Source of the DNA: Oscillospiraceae bacterium
Lineage (GTDB): Bacteria > Bacillota_A > Clostridia > Oscillospirales > Oscillospiraceae
Assembly (NCBI GenBank): GCA_017539885.1
Contig: JAFYCC010000091.1
Location: 1-18,875 of the forward strand
DNA length: 18,875 bases
Direction of reading: 5' to 3'
Shown: piece by piece, positions 9,942-17,749 of the stretch
Layout of the letters: each line of letters begins with the position of its first letter
How positions within the stretch are numbered: the first letter of the stretch is position 1
The notes under the pieces: generated by a model
The model's input: only the letters and a program-made list of their open reading frames with translations
Told to the model about the DNA's origin: nothing
The model's database searches: none
Program-made: the position numbers and the translations under genes

Positions 9942-10945
9942 ACAGCGCCTCCCAGTTCTCTGTCCTTTTTGATCCGACGTATATCGCTGCCCTTGAAGAC
10001 AAGTTCCGTGTATTCTCCTTTCAGCCTGGAAACGATCTGCGGAGAATACCGTCTTGAGAGTTCTTCGTCACTGAGGTTCGTACTGATGATCGTAGTCCTG
10101 CCTTCGCAGAGTCTGGAATCGATCAGAGTATACAGAGCGGTAGGCGCATAGCCGCCCGACATCTCCGTGCCCAGATCGTCCATGATCATGAGGTCGCAGC
10201 CAAGATAACGCTGCACCTGTTCCTGTGCCGTTTCACCGGCTTCGGTACCACGGGAGAATTTCTGCAGTTCAAAAGCGGACAGGCAGGCGACAGCCGACTC
10301 GTACGCCACGGAGAAGCCTTTGCCGGCAACCACACGCGCAATACATGCGGACAGGAATGTCTTCCCGAGACCCGTTCCGCCCTGAAACAGCAGATTATCC
10401 GCGCCTTTGCTGAATTTTTCTGCGTAAAGGCGGCAGTAATCTCGTATCATTCTCATCGTCTGCCGCGGAGAATCTCCAGATCCGTCCGGGCGTTCGGAAT
10501 AGTAGCTCAGATCAAAGGTTTCAAAGCTTTCACTTCCGAGCTTCAGCAGGCTGGAGAGCGACTTTCTGACTTCTTCCCGATACAGCGCCTCCAGACAGCT
10601 GCACAAGACGCCGTTCCTGTATCCGGTATCCTGACAAAGCGGACAGCTGTAGATCTCGTCTATGTAGTTTTCCGGATAGCCGGCCTCGCGCAGAAGCTGC
10701 CTGCGCCGGTCCTGGAGAGCCAGACTACGCTGCGCAATCGCGCCGATCGCGTTCTCAACGTTCTCACCGTGCCGCAGTGCCGTCACGGCCGCCTGCGGAA
10801 CCAAGGCGCGCAGCTCCCGTTCAACGCTCTGCAGTTCGGGTGCCTTTCGATATGCCTCAGCTCGTCGGGCGATCTGCAGTTCCTCATTCCGCGCACGCAC
10901 CTGTGCCAGGGAACGGCGCGCGTTTTCCATCAGTTTTCCGTCCAT
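9938..10945 (-). CDS. dnaC: DnaC/DnaI-type helicase loader ATPase
   Basis: A 335-residue AAA+ ATPase of the DnaC/DnaI type, which loads the replicative helicase on single-stranded DNA. Features in order: a charged helical N-terminal region (1-95); a Cys cluster Cys101, Cys104, Cys115, Cys117 (CPLC and CSC) resembling the zinc-binding element of Gram-positive DnaI; Walker A GGTGLGKT (189-196); Walker B DLMIMDDL (251-258); sensor-1-like STN (288-290); and an IVSRL segment near 304-308. The ATG at 10945 has GGAGG 7 bases upstream. It follows the DnaD-like gene by 27 bp, a pairing that makes biological sense, but its 3' end overlaps an ATPase subunit gene. IstB-type transposition helpers share this fold; the Cys cluster and DnaD neighbour argue for replication. 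Confidence 0.9.
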   Translation of the reverse strand: MDGKLMENARRSLAQVRARNEELQIARRAEAYRKAPELQSVERELRALVPQAAVTALRHGENVENAIGAIAQRSLALQDRRRQLLREAGYPENYIDEIYSCPLCQDTGYRNGVLCSCLEALYREEVRKSLSSLLKLGSESFETFDLSYYSERPDGSGDSPRQTMRMIRDYCRLYAEKFSKGADNLLFQGGTGLGKTFLSACIARVVAGKGFSVAYESAVACLSAFELQKFSRGTEAGETAQEQVQRYLGCDLMIMDDLGTEMSGGYAPTALYTLIDSRLCEGRTTIISTNLSDEELSRRYSPQIVSRLKGEYTELVFKGSDIRRIKKDRELGGAV

Positions 10946-10972
10946 AATTCATCCTCCGCACAGGAAAGGGGA

Positions 10973-11898
10973 TCATTTCTTTCGAAGCTGTTCGATCATT
11001 TTTTCCATTCGCGCGCGATCCGACTGTGAGGTGACTTCCCCGCGCTGTGATCTGCCTCGAGGATTATCGGCGCTCCTGCGATCGAGCTTCTCGATCTCCG
11101 ATACGCTGTGTAATCCCTTCGCGTTCCAGCTTTGAATAATCGAATCCATGTAACGCCATTTCAGTGATCCTGTATTTGTTACAGTCCTGTCATAGGCAAG
11201 CTCGATCGCCTCCGGAGAAAAGCCCTGGCTGAGCCAATCCTCAATATACCGCCTTTCGCTTGCACTCAGCGCGCGGTCAGTAAGCCCCAGAGCTTTTCGG
11301 ACAATCTCAACTCCCTGTTCCTGACGTTCCTGCCTCCGAATGTATGCCTCAGCGAGCTCACCCGTAAGAATCTCGCGGTTGACCCACACGAACGCCTCCC
11401 GCTCAATGTATCTCATGGTTGGACGCCTGCCCTCTCCATACCGTCTTGAATACCGTTCCGAGCAGTAGTTGATGAGCAGCATTATCGCGTCCGCGCTCAA
11501 TCCGAGGTGATCATACATGCCGAAGAGCGTTTTCAGTTCCGTTCCGGAAAGAATATGTCCGAGCTTGCGCTGCGCCTCTCCTACGAGTGCCTGAAAGCTC
11601 GTATCATTCTCGCACCGTCGCGCGATCTCCGCAGAGTCGTACTCCGGGAGCTCCTCTGGCGGCGGAAGCTGCTGCGCGGAAGCGGGAAAGGCTTCCAGGC
11701 TGCGCAGCAGCGCGGCGGCGGCGGCGATTTCCGCCTCTGTTTTCCAAGCGCTTTCGCCGTTTCTGCAATCTCCAGAACGCGCCCGGTATGATGCAGATAC
11801 AGAAGCAGCAGAGCCGCGTCGCCGTTGCCGGATCCAAGGACCCGTTCGACACAGACGCGCTGAATCGTTAATATATTATTATTTCTTACTGTATCCAT
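10973..11898 (-). CDS. dnaD: DnaD-domain replication initiation protein, split by a -1 frame change
   Basis: A DnaD-like protein acting with the helicase loader in replication initiation or restart. It is read in two frames. From ATG 11898 the first frame gives 53 residues, a typical N-terminal start ending ...EIAETAKALGK, then meaningless sequence to a stop at 11581-11583. From base 11740 the -1 frame gives 255 residues (TEAEIAAAAALLRSLEAF...) to the stop at 10973. Joined, they make 308 residues, a normal length. The joined protein has a winged-helix N-terminus (about 5-85), a first DnaD/DnaB_2 domain (about 87-190; LGHILSGTELKTLFGMYDHLG) and a second one (about 195-262) with the YMDSIIQSW motif at 250-258. 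An unaware annotation would give only 10973-11518 from an internal ATG. Both halves look conserved, so this is either recoded, a very recent mutation, or a sequence error. AGAGG lies 6 bases before ATG 11898. Confidence 0.8.
11738..11745 (-). other. Frame-change site (A4 run) in the DnaD-like gene
   Basis: On the minus strand the first frame reads CTT GGA AAA CAG and the second reads TGG AAA ACA GAG. Protein similarity passes from the first frame to the second at the AAAA run (11743-11740). Reading one A twice, or adding one A, restores a continuous DnaD protein. Four bases later GGCGG-AAATCG-CCGCC can form a small hairpin, which a programmed -1 shift could use, but the slippery site is not a classical heptamer. 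Confidence 0.75.
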
Positions 11899-11967
11899 AC
11901 CGGGCCTCTTTCGAGAGAGTTTCGGAACGCAGCACCAACGTGTCGCTGCCGCCGTTAACGTCTCATA

Positions 11968-11996
11968 ATCATACCACAAATATGCTCTTGTAGCAA
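11968..11996 (-). promoter_or_regulatory. Promoter of the dnaD-dnaC-atp operon
   Basis: On the minus strand TTGCTA (11996-11991), a 17-base spacer and TATGAT (11973-11968) form a good sigma-A-type promoter, with an extended -10 TG one base before the hexamer. Transcription would start about 60 bases before the DnaD ATG. I see no comparable promoter between dnaC and the ATPase genes, where genes overlap, so this is probably the main promoter for more than 10 kb. Confidence 0.7.
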
Positions 11997-12017
11997 TATG
12001 CTATTCTATGTTATAAT
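11988..12017 (+). promoter_or_regulatory. Promoter of the U32-homocysteine methyltransferase pair
   Basis: A perfect TATAAT at 12012-12017 has an extended -10 TG at 12009-12010 and a weak TTGTAG at 11988-11993, with an 18-base spacer. It drives the plus strand toward the U32 gene at 12071. Its -35 overlaps the -35 of the divergent operon promoter, so polymerase binding at one could exclude the other. Confidence 0.7.
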
Positions 12018-12033
12018 TCTGTAATCAACAATG

Positions 12034-12050
12034 CCGAGAGACGCTCTCGG
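12034..12050 (+). other. Leader hairpin before the U32 gene
   Basis: CCGAGAG-ACG-CTCTCGG is a perfect 7-bp inverted repeat with a 3-base loop, about 10-25 bases after the expected transcription start and just before the AGAGG ribosome-binding site at 12056-12060. It could stabilise the 5' end of the message or be a protein-binding dyad; no T-run follows, so it is not a terminator. Confidence 0.6.
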
Positions 12051-12070
12051 TTAACAGAGGTACGCATAAC

Positions 12071-14161
12071 ATGCTAGAATTACTCTCTCCAGCCGGCAGC
12101 CCGGAAGCGGTTACGGCGGCTGTTCAAAACGGTGCTGACGCCATATATCTGGGATACGGAGATTACAACGCGCGACGCGGTGCCCGGAATTTCTCCGATG
12201 CTGAGTTTGCCGAAGCGGTATCCTACTGCCGCGTACGCGGCTGTAAGGTATACGTGACACTAAACACACTCGTCTCCGACCGTGAGATGAAGGACGCCGT
12301 AGATCTCGCAGCGCGCGCCTCTTCACTAGGCGCTGACGCTATCCTTGTTCAGGATCTGGGTCTGGCTTCCGTTCTGCACCGGGCGCTGCCAGACATCCCT
12401 CTCCATGCTTCCACTCAGATGAGCGTCCACAGTCTCGCAGGCGTTTGCGCGGCTGCAGAGATGGGCATGACCCGAGTCGTGCTCGCGCGGGAGCTTCGCT
12501 ATGAGCAGATAGCCTATATCGCATCACACGCGCCAGTTGAAGTCGAGGTGTTCGTGCATGGTGCACTGTGCATGTGCCATTCCGGGCAATGTTATATGTC
12601 AGCTCTTATCGGCAGACGAAGCGGCAACCGCGGCATGTGCGCACAGCCCTGCCGCCTGGAATACAGTCTCGGCGGACGCATGGACGACCACCCTTTGAGC
12701 CTTAAGGACAACTGTCTCGTCCGTGAGCTGCAGTTGCTCGAACAGGCGGGAGTTAAATGCGTGAAGATCGAGGGCCGCATGAAACGGCCGGAATATGTCG
12801 CGATGACGACCGGAATATACTCCCGGGCGATTCGCGACGGGAAAGCCCCGACCGAGGATGAAATGGAGCAGCTTGAGGAGATCTTCTCTCGGCAGGGGTT
12901 CACGCAAGGCTATTTCAAGGGTGAGCTCGGCAGGGATATGTTCGGCGTCCGAACCGAGGGCGATCGCGCCGACGCCAGGCTCCTCAGCGAGACGCGCAAA
13001 AGCTATACCGGCACGGAGCGAAGGCGCGTACCGGTGACTTTCTATGCGCTCGTGCACGAAAATGAGCCCGTCCGGATCGCCGTTGAGGACTCCGACGGAA
13101 ATCACGCATCGGCAGAAGGAGACATCCCTCAGAGTGCGGAAAAGCAGGCTCTTACGCTTTCATCCCTGCGAGATCAGCTATACAAAACCGGCGGCACGCC
13201 CTACGCCTGCGAAGATGTACGGGCGGACATACATGAAGGCTTGTTCCTGTCTGCCGCCTCGATCAACGATCTGCGCCGGAAACTGCTCGCCGAACTGACG
13301 GACGCACGTGCAACGCCACCGCAGCGCAGGATTCTGCCGATCCCTGAGCCGCCTTCCGACGTTCCCTGTTCAGAAGCTCCCCTTCTTGCCTTTCAGGTCT
13401 GCTCCCCTGACCAGATCACATCGGAACTCGCTGAGCTTCACCCCGGCTGTCTGTATGTACCGATAACGATGATAACGGATCACTCCGCCTTGCTCACGCC
13501 GTTTCTCGATGTTGGCTGTAAACTTGCAGCTGTAGTTCCGCGTGTCATCACCGTAGACGAGGAGCCCGAGGTGCTTGATCTTCTTGAAAAATGCCGTTCT
13601 CTGGGTATGAGCGAAGCGCTCGTCGGCAACCTTGGTCACATTCATCTTGCAAAACGGGCAAATCTTGCCCTTCGCGGCGATTTTGGCCTGAACGTATTTA
13701 ATTCCTATAGTCTGGAACTTCTGAGAAGCGCCGGATTCCTCTCCGCCACAGCTTCCTTTGAACTTCGACTCAGTCAGATTCGAGACCTGAGCAAGTCGCT
13801 GCCTGTGGAACTGATTGCATACGGACGTCTGCCCCTGATGGTCACGGAAAACTGTGTTATCAAAAACAGTTACGGTCGCTGTTCATGCGGGAATCAGCAG
13901 AACATACTCACAGATCGCCGCGGCGCACAGTTCCCGGTCCTCAAGGAATTCGGCTGCCGCAATCAGATTTTCAACGCAGATAAACTCTTTCTCGGCGACA
14001 AGCCGGAAGCATTCACCGAAACAGGCATCGCTCGAGCTCGGCTGCTGTTTACTACAGAAAGCCCCCGTGAATGTGTCGAGATCGCGAAGAGCTATCTTGG
14101 AATGAACGATTACAAGCCCAACGGAATGACGCGCGGATTGTATTACCGCGGTGTGGAATGA
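12071..14161 (+). CDS. U32-family protein with C-terminal DUF3656-like region (RlhA-like)
   Basis: A 696-residue U32 protein. The family was named as peptidases, but studied members (RlhA, TrhP, UbiU/UbiV) are Fe-S proteins that hydroxylate RNA or ubiquinone precursors; RlhA acts on 23S rRNA C2501 and TrhP on tRNA uridine 34. The start LELLSPAGSPEA, the U32 signature EVFVHGALCMCHSGQCYMS (about 158-176), the cysteines Cys167, Cys174, Cys190, Cys194 and Cys230 as candidate cluster ligands, and the KIEGRMKRPEY block (232-242) are clear. The long second half, with a further Cys-rich segment (ENC...CSCG, about 595-615, and GCRNQIFNADKLFL), matches the large RlhA/YdcP architecture better than short TrhP. 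The ATG at 12071 has AGAGG 10 bases upstream. Its stop overlaps an upstream ATG of the next gene, so both are likely one transcript. True substrate is unproven. Confidence 0.88.
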   Translation: MLELLSPAGSPEAVTAAVQNGADAIYLGYGDYNARRGARNFSDAEFAEAVSYCRVRGCKVYVTLNTLVSDREMKDAVDLAARASSLGADAILVQDLGLASVLHRALPDIPLHASTQMSVHSLAGVCAAAEMGMTRVVLARELRYEQIAYIASHAPVEVEVFVHGALCMCHSGQCYMSALIGRRSGNRGMCAQPCRLEYSLGGRMDDHPLSLKDNCLVRELQLLEQAGVKCVKIEGRMKRPEYVAMTTGIYSRAIRDGKAPTEDEMEQLEEIFSRQGFTQGYFKGELGRDMFGVRTEGDRADARLLSETRKSYTGTERRRVPVTFYALVHENEPVRIAVEDSDGNHASAEGDIPQSAEKQALTLSSLRDQLYKTGGTPYACEDVRADIHEGLFLSAASINDLRRKLLAELTDARATPPQRRILPIPEPPSDVPCSEAPLLAFQVCSPDQITSELAELHPGCLYVPITMITDHSALLTPFLDVGCKLAAVVPRVITVDEEPEVLDLLEKCRSLGMSEALVGNLGHIHLAKRANLALRGDFGLNVFNSYSLELLRSAGFLSATASFELRLSQIRDLSKSLPVELIAYGRLPLMVTENCVIKNSYGRCSCGNQQNILTDRRGAQFPVLKEFGCRNQIFNADKLFLGDKPEAFTETGIARARLLFTTESPRECVEIAKSYLGMNDYKPNGMTRGLYYRGVE

Positions 14162-14169
14162 GGTCGGAT

Positions 14170-15030
14170 ATGCTTAACTCTGAGTTTTTCTCATCAACTC
14201 TGCTGCTTGACGGCGCGACCGGCACGGAAATGCTCCGCCGCGGCATGCCCTCAGGCAGCTGCACGGATCTTTGGATCCTCGATCATCCTGACGCGATCAT
14301 AGAGTTGCAGCGCGCATATGCCGAGGCCGGCTCTCAGGTCGTCTATGCGCCGACCTTTACTGCGAACCGTCCTTCTCTGGACCGCCATGGTGCGGATATC
14401 TCCGTAGATGAACTCTGTGCCAAACTTGTCCGTCTCAGCCGTGAAGCCGTAGAAGGAAAAGCGCTGGTCGCCGGAGATGTTGCCCCCTGCGGTCTTCAGC
14501 CTGAGCCCGTGGGTGAAACGAGTTTTGAGGCACTTATAGGTGTATTCCGCGAAACGGCACAGGCACTCTGTGCTGCGGATGTCGATCTTTTTGCAGTGGA
14601 GACACAGCTTTCTCTTGTCGAAGCGCGCGCCGCCGTGACTGCCATACGGCAGGTCTCCGACAAGCCTCTGCTCGTGACTTTTACATGCGGACCGACCGGC
14701 AGAAGCCTTTGGGGGGATGATTTAACACAATCCGCGCTTGAACTTCAGTCATTAGGTGCCGACGCGTTCGGCATCAACTGCTGCGGGGATCTTGAGCTGA
14801 TTGAGCGTCTGATTACAGAGATTCGTCAGTGCTGTACGCTGCCTCTCGTCGTTAAGCCAAACGCCGGAAAGCCGGAAACGCGCGAAGGACGTTCTGTCTA
14901 TGCAATGACACCTCAGACGCTTGCATCCTATATTCCCCGTTTTCTTGCGTCTGGTGCAACCGTATTTGGCGGCTGCTGCGGCACGACTCCGGAACACATC
15001 GCTGCAATCAAAGAACAAATTAAAAATTGA
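14170..15030 (+). CDS. Homocysteine S-methyltransferase domain protein (MetH-type)
   Basis: A 286-residue single-domain homocysteine methyltransferase barrel. It begins with LLLDGATGTEM and contains GINCC (Cys204) and GGCCGTTPEHI (Cys269, Cys270). Their spacing equals, as I recall it, the zinc ligands Cys207, Cys272, Cys273 of Thermotoga maritima MetH, so it should bind zinc and homocysteine thiolate. It has neither folate-, B12- nor activation domains, so it is either one part of a split MetH or an enzyme using another methyl donor such as S-methylmethionine. ATG 14170 is chosen because GAGG (14160-14163) is 6 bases upstream; an in-frame ATG at 14158, overlapping the U32 stop as ATGA, is a possible alternative. 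A terminator follows. Confidence 0.88.
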   Translation: MLNSEFFSSTLLLDGATGTEMLRRGMPSGSCTDLWILDHPDAIIELQRAYAEAGSQVVYAPTFTANRPSLDRHGADISVDELCAKLVRLSREAVEGKALVAGDVAPCGLQPEPVGETSFEALIGVFRETAQALCAADVDLFAVETQLSLVEARAAVTAIRQVSDKPLLVTFTCGPTGRSLWGDDLTQSALELQSLGADAFGINCCGDLELIERLITEIRQCCTLPLVVKPNAGKPETREGRSVYAMTPQTLASYIPRFLASGATVFGGCCGTTPEHIAAIKEQIKN

Positions 15031-15105
15031 AATCTACGCCTCGCAGACATTCGTCTGTGAAACGCTTGCTAGTCCGAGCGTCGAGATCATATAGAATAGC
15101 GCGTA

Positions 15106-15149
15106 GAAAAGCGCGGGGAACCGAAATGAGAGGTTGCCCCGCGCTTTTC
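15106..15149. terminator. Bidirectional terminator between methyltransferase and xfp
   Basis: A long inverted repeat pairs GAAAAGCGCGGGG-AACC with GGTT-CCCCGCGCTTTTC, 17 bp with one bulged G and a 9-base loop. The outer AAAA/TTTT gives a U-run inside the stem in either direction. It lies 75 bases after the methyltransferase stop and 10 bases after the xfp stop, so it can end both transcripts. The 75 bases between 15031 and 15105 hold only a small CAGAC/GTCTG hairpin. Confidence 0.85.
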
Positions 15150-15159
15150 ACTGTAATTT

Positions 15160-17511
15160 CTACCTGCCGCGCCACTTCCATTCGCGAATCTCAGGCATAT
15201 CTTCTCCATACTGACGGATATACTGCCTATGCGCAACGAGCTTATCTCGCATCTGCTGTACGAGATGGCCGCCGCGGCTGCCGAGCTGCGGAAGAGACTG
15301 CACAGCGTCGATTACAAGATGGAAACGGTCGAGACTGTTCTGCACGCGCATATCGAAAGGCGTTGTGATCGTACCCTCCTCAACGTAGCCGCGCACAAGC
15401 ATATTTCGATTGTGCCGATGATAAGTCAGCTCATGGATGAGTTTGGGATAGCCGTGAAACGCGAAGACGATCGGCTTGTCGCGAGTGAAAATGCTGTCAT
15501 AGTCCGCGTCGCTGAGACCGTGCGGATGCTCGCTCGTCGGCTGAAGCTTCATCAGGTCGACTACGTTCACGACGCGAACTTTGATCTCTGGTAGGGCCTC
15601 CCGCAGAATGTCGACTGCCGCCATGCACTCGATGGTCGGTTCGTCGCCGCAGCCGGCCATTACTATGTCGGGTTCCTGTCCCGCGTCGCTTGAGGCCCAC
15701 TGCCAGATGCCGAGCCCCTGTGTGCAGTGGCGGATCGCCTCGTCCATAGATAGGAACTGGGTTCGCGGGTGCTTGGACGCGATGATCACGTTCACATAGT
15801 CACGGCTGCGGATGCAGTGATCGAAGGTACTCAGCAGGCAGTTGGTATCCGGCGGCAGATACAGGCGCACGACGTCGGCTTTTTTATTCGCGACGTGATC
15901 GAGGAATCCCGGATCCTGATGTGTGAATCCGTTGTGATCCTGCGCCCAGACCGTCGAACTGAGAATAAAGTTCAGCGAAGCGATACGCCTGCGCCACGGG
16001 ATGTCCTTGCACATCTTGATCCATTTGGCGTGCTGGGAGACCATCGAGTCAACGATACGGATAAACGCCTCATAGGAATTGAACACGCCGTGGCGGCCGG
16101 TAAGGAGATACCCCTCGAGCCAGCCTTCACACATATGCTCTGAAAGCATGGAATCCATGACACGGCCGTCCTGCGCGAGGAATTCGTCGGTATCGAACCT
16201 TTCACCGTTGAAGTCACGGCCGGTCACTTCAAACACTGCGCTGAGTTTGTTCGACGCAGTCTCGTCCGGCCCGAACACCCTGAAGTTTTTAGAAGCCATG
16301 TTGGCTTTCATAATGTCGCGCACGAACTTGCCGAGTTCCTGCATGTCCTGCGCCTCGGTTCCGCCGGGATGGTCGACATCGATGGCATAGTCACGGAAAT
16401 CAGGCATGCGAAGATCCCGCAGCAGAATACCGCCGTTTGCATACGGATTGGCGCCCATGCGCCGATCACCCTTTGGCGCAAGCGCTTTGAGTTCCGGAAC
16501 CGGCGCTCCGTTATCATCGAAGAGTTCCTCAGGGCGGTAGCTGCGCAGCCAGTCCTCCAGGAGCTGAAGATGTTCCGGCTTCGTCATCGGGATAGGCACC
16601 TGATGCGCACGGAAACTGCCCTCAACCGTCTTGCCGTCAACGACCTTCGGGCCGGTCCATCCTTTCGGAGAACGCAGAACGATCATTGGCCAGCAGGGAC
16701 GTTCCTGCAAATCGCCCTCCCTCGCGGCGCGCTGGATCGCTTTGATATCTGCGATCACGTCGTCGAGCGTATCTGCCATAAGGCGATGCATCGTCATCGG
16801 GTCGTCGCCCTCAACGAAATACGGTTTCCATCCGTAACCACGCATAAGGCACTCCAGCTCATCCTGCGGTATTCGCGAAAGGATGGTCGGGTTTGCGATC
16901 TTATACCCGTTGAGATGCAGGATCGGCAGCACGGCACCGTCCAGCGCAGGATTTAAAAACTTGTTGGAATGCCACGCCGTTGCGAGCGGGCCGGTCTCCG
17001 CTTCGCCATCGCCTACGACGCACACGGCGATCAGGTCGGGGTTGTCGAAAACCGCACCGAATGCGTGTGCAAGGCTGTATCCCAGCTCTCCCCCTTCATG
17101 GATCGAGCCCGGGATTTCCGGAGACACATGGGACTGTACGCCACCCGGGAACGAAAACTGTTTAAAGAGCTTCTTCATTCCCTCCGCGTCCTGCGTAATG
17201 TTCGGATAGTACTCGGAATAGGATCCGTCAAGCCAGTCCTGCGCGATGAAGAAATTCCCGCCATGACCTGGGCCGGAAAGGTAGATCATATTCAGATCAT
17301 ATTCATTGATCGCGCGGTTAAGATGGGTAAAAATGAAGTTCTGGCCCGGCACAGTGCCCCAGTGCCCCACGATCTTCCGCTTGATCTGTTCCGGCCGCAG
17401 AGGTGACCGCAGGAGCGGATTGTCCAGCAGATACAACTGTCCGGCTGACAGGTAATTTGATGCGCGCCACCACGCGTCCATTCTTTCAAGAGTCAGATTA
17501 TCAACACTCAT
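15160..17511 (-). CDS. xfp: Phosphoketolase (xylulose-5-phosphate/fructose-6-phosphate)
   Basis: A complete 783-residue thiamine-diphosphate phosphoketolase. It cleaves xylulose 5-phosphate, and often fructose 6-phosphate, with phosphate to acetyl phosphate and glyceraldehyde 3-phosphate or erythrose 4-phosphate. Seen in order: GHWGT (about 49-53), LSGPGHGGN (78-86), the ThDP/Mg motif starting GDGEAETG (167) and ending near Asn201 (LNGYK), and the family-typical end with GEDMPEI and WKW. Length is typical. The frame opens at 17547, but ATG 17511 (MSVDNL) has GGAGG 8 bases upstream and was chosen. The gene is alone on its strand, divergent from the UroD-family gene and convergent with the methyltransferase. 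Xfp versus strictly xylulose-specific Xpk cannot be told from sequence. Confidence 0.96.
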   Translation of the reverse strand: MSVDNLTLERMDAWWRASNYLSAGQLYLLDNPLLRSPLRPEQIKRKIVGHWGTVPGQNFIFTHLNRAINEYDLNMIYLSGPGHGGNFFIAQDWLDGSYSEYYPNITQDAEGMKKLFKQFSFPGGVQSHVSPEIPGSIHEGGELGYSLAHAFGAVFDNPDLIAVCVVGDGEAETGPLATAWHSNKFLNPALDGAVLPILHLNGYKIANPTILSRIPQDELECLMRGYGWKPYFVEGDDPMTMHRLMADTLDDVIADIKAIQRAAREGDLQERPCWPMIVLRSPKGWTGPKVVDGKTVEGSFRAHQVPIPMTKPEHLQLLEDWLRSYRPEELFDDNGAPVPELKALAPKGDRRMGANPYANGGILLRDLRMPDFRDYAIDVDHPGGTEAQDMQELGKFVRDIMKANMASKNFRVFGPDETASNKLSAVFEVTGRDFNGERFDTDEFLAQDGRVMDSMLSEHMCEGWLEGYLLTGRHGVFNSYEAFIRIVDSMVSQHAKWIKMCKDIPWRRRIASLNFILSSTVWAQDHNGFTHQDPGFLDHVANKKADVVRLYLPPDTNCLLSTFDHCIRSRDYVNVIIASKHPRTQFLSMDEAIRHCTQGLGIWQWASSDAGQEPDIVMAGCGDEPTIECMAAVDILREALPEIKVRVVNVVDLMKLQPTSEHPHGLSDADYDSIFTRDKPIVFAFHGYPKLIHELTYHRHNRNMLVRGYVEEGTITTPFDMRVQNSLDRFHLVIDAVQSLPQLGSRGGHLVQQMRDKLVAHRQYIRQYGEDMPEIREWKWRGR

Positions 17512-17536
17512 GCTCTTAACCTCCAAATATATGCTT

Positions 17537-17546
17537 TGCTTAAGCA
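17537..17546. promoter_or_regulatory. Operator-like palindrome in the xfp leader
   Basis: TGCTTAAGCA is a perfect 10-bp palindrome just downstream of the xfp -10 and thus near the expected transcription start. Its half TTAAGCAA recurs on the opposite strand at 17633-17640, upstream of the divergent gene's -35. It could be a repressor site; the regulator is unknown. Confidence 0.35.
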
Positions 17547-17555
17547 TCTGTGTTC

Positions 17556-17584
17556 ACTCTAACGTATTCTATCATTCCTGTCAA
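17556..17584 (-). promoter_or_regulatory. Promoter of xfp
   Basis: On the minus strand a perfect TTGACA (17584-17579), a 17-base spacer and TAGAGT (17561-17556) lie about 45 bases before the xfp ATG. The -10 matches consensus at four of six positions. Confidence 0.65.
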
Positions 17585-17657
17585 TCTCGATAGAAAGAAC
17601 ATTCCGCAAAAGCGATTGTGCCATCTTACAATTTAAGCAACAACATATAGTGCGCTA

Positions 17658-17686
17658 TTTACATTTCATTACCAGTTTGTTACAAT
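17658..17686 (+). promoter_or_regulatory. Promoter of the UroD-family gene
   Basis: TTTACA (17658-17663), a 17-base spacer and TACAAT (17681-17686), with an extended -10 TG at 17678-17679, make one of the best promoters in the window. An imperfect dyad ATAG-TGCG-CTAT (17647-17658) touches the -35 and may be a regulator site. Confidence 0.75.
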
Positions 17687-17733
17687 GATAACATACTCAT
17701 GGAAATTCATTTCCAGAATCCCGGCCCAACAGC

Positions 17734-17740
17734 AAGGAGG
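17734..17740 (+). promoter_or_regulatory. Ribosome-binding site of the UroD-family gene
   Basis: A perfect AAGGAGG ends 9 bases before ATG 17750. With the strong promoter upstream it suggests high expression. Confidence 0.85.
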
Positions 17741-17749
17741 TAATACGAC

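Noticed and set aside
9938..10945. IstB-type transposon helper ATPase
   Set aside because: No transposase or inverted repeats are nearby; the Cys cluster and the adjacent DnaD gene point to a helicase loader.
11713..11724. The GGC/GCC repeat as the frameshift point or a hypervariable microsatellite
   Set aside because: DnaD-like sequence already follows the second frame before the repeat (TEAEIA), where it encodes an in-frame alanine run; the switch fits the A4 run better.
11604..11852. An 82-codon minus-strand open frame inside the DnaD-like gene
   Set aside because: It is in the third frame, matching neither DnaD half, and is low in complexity.
15027..15368. A possible small plus-strand gene after the methyltransferase
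   Set aside because: It would begin with TTG, run through a strong terminator and then antisense to xfp.
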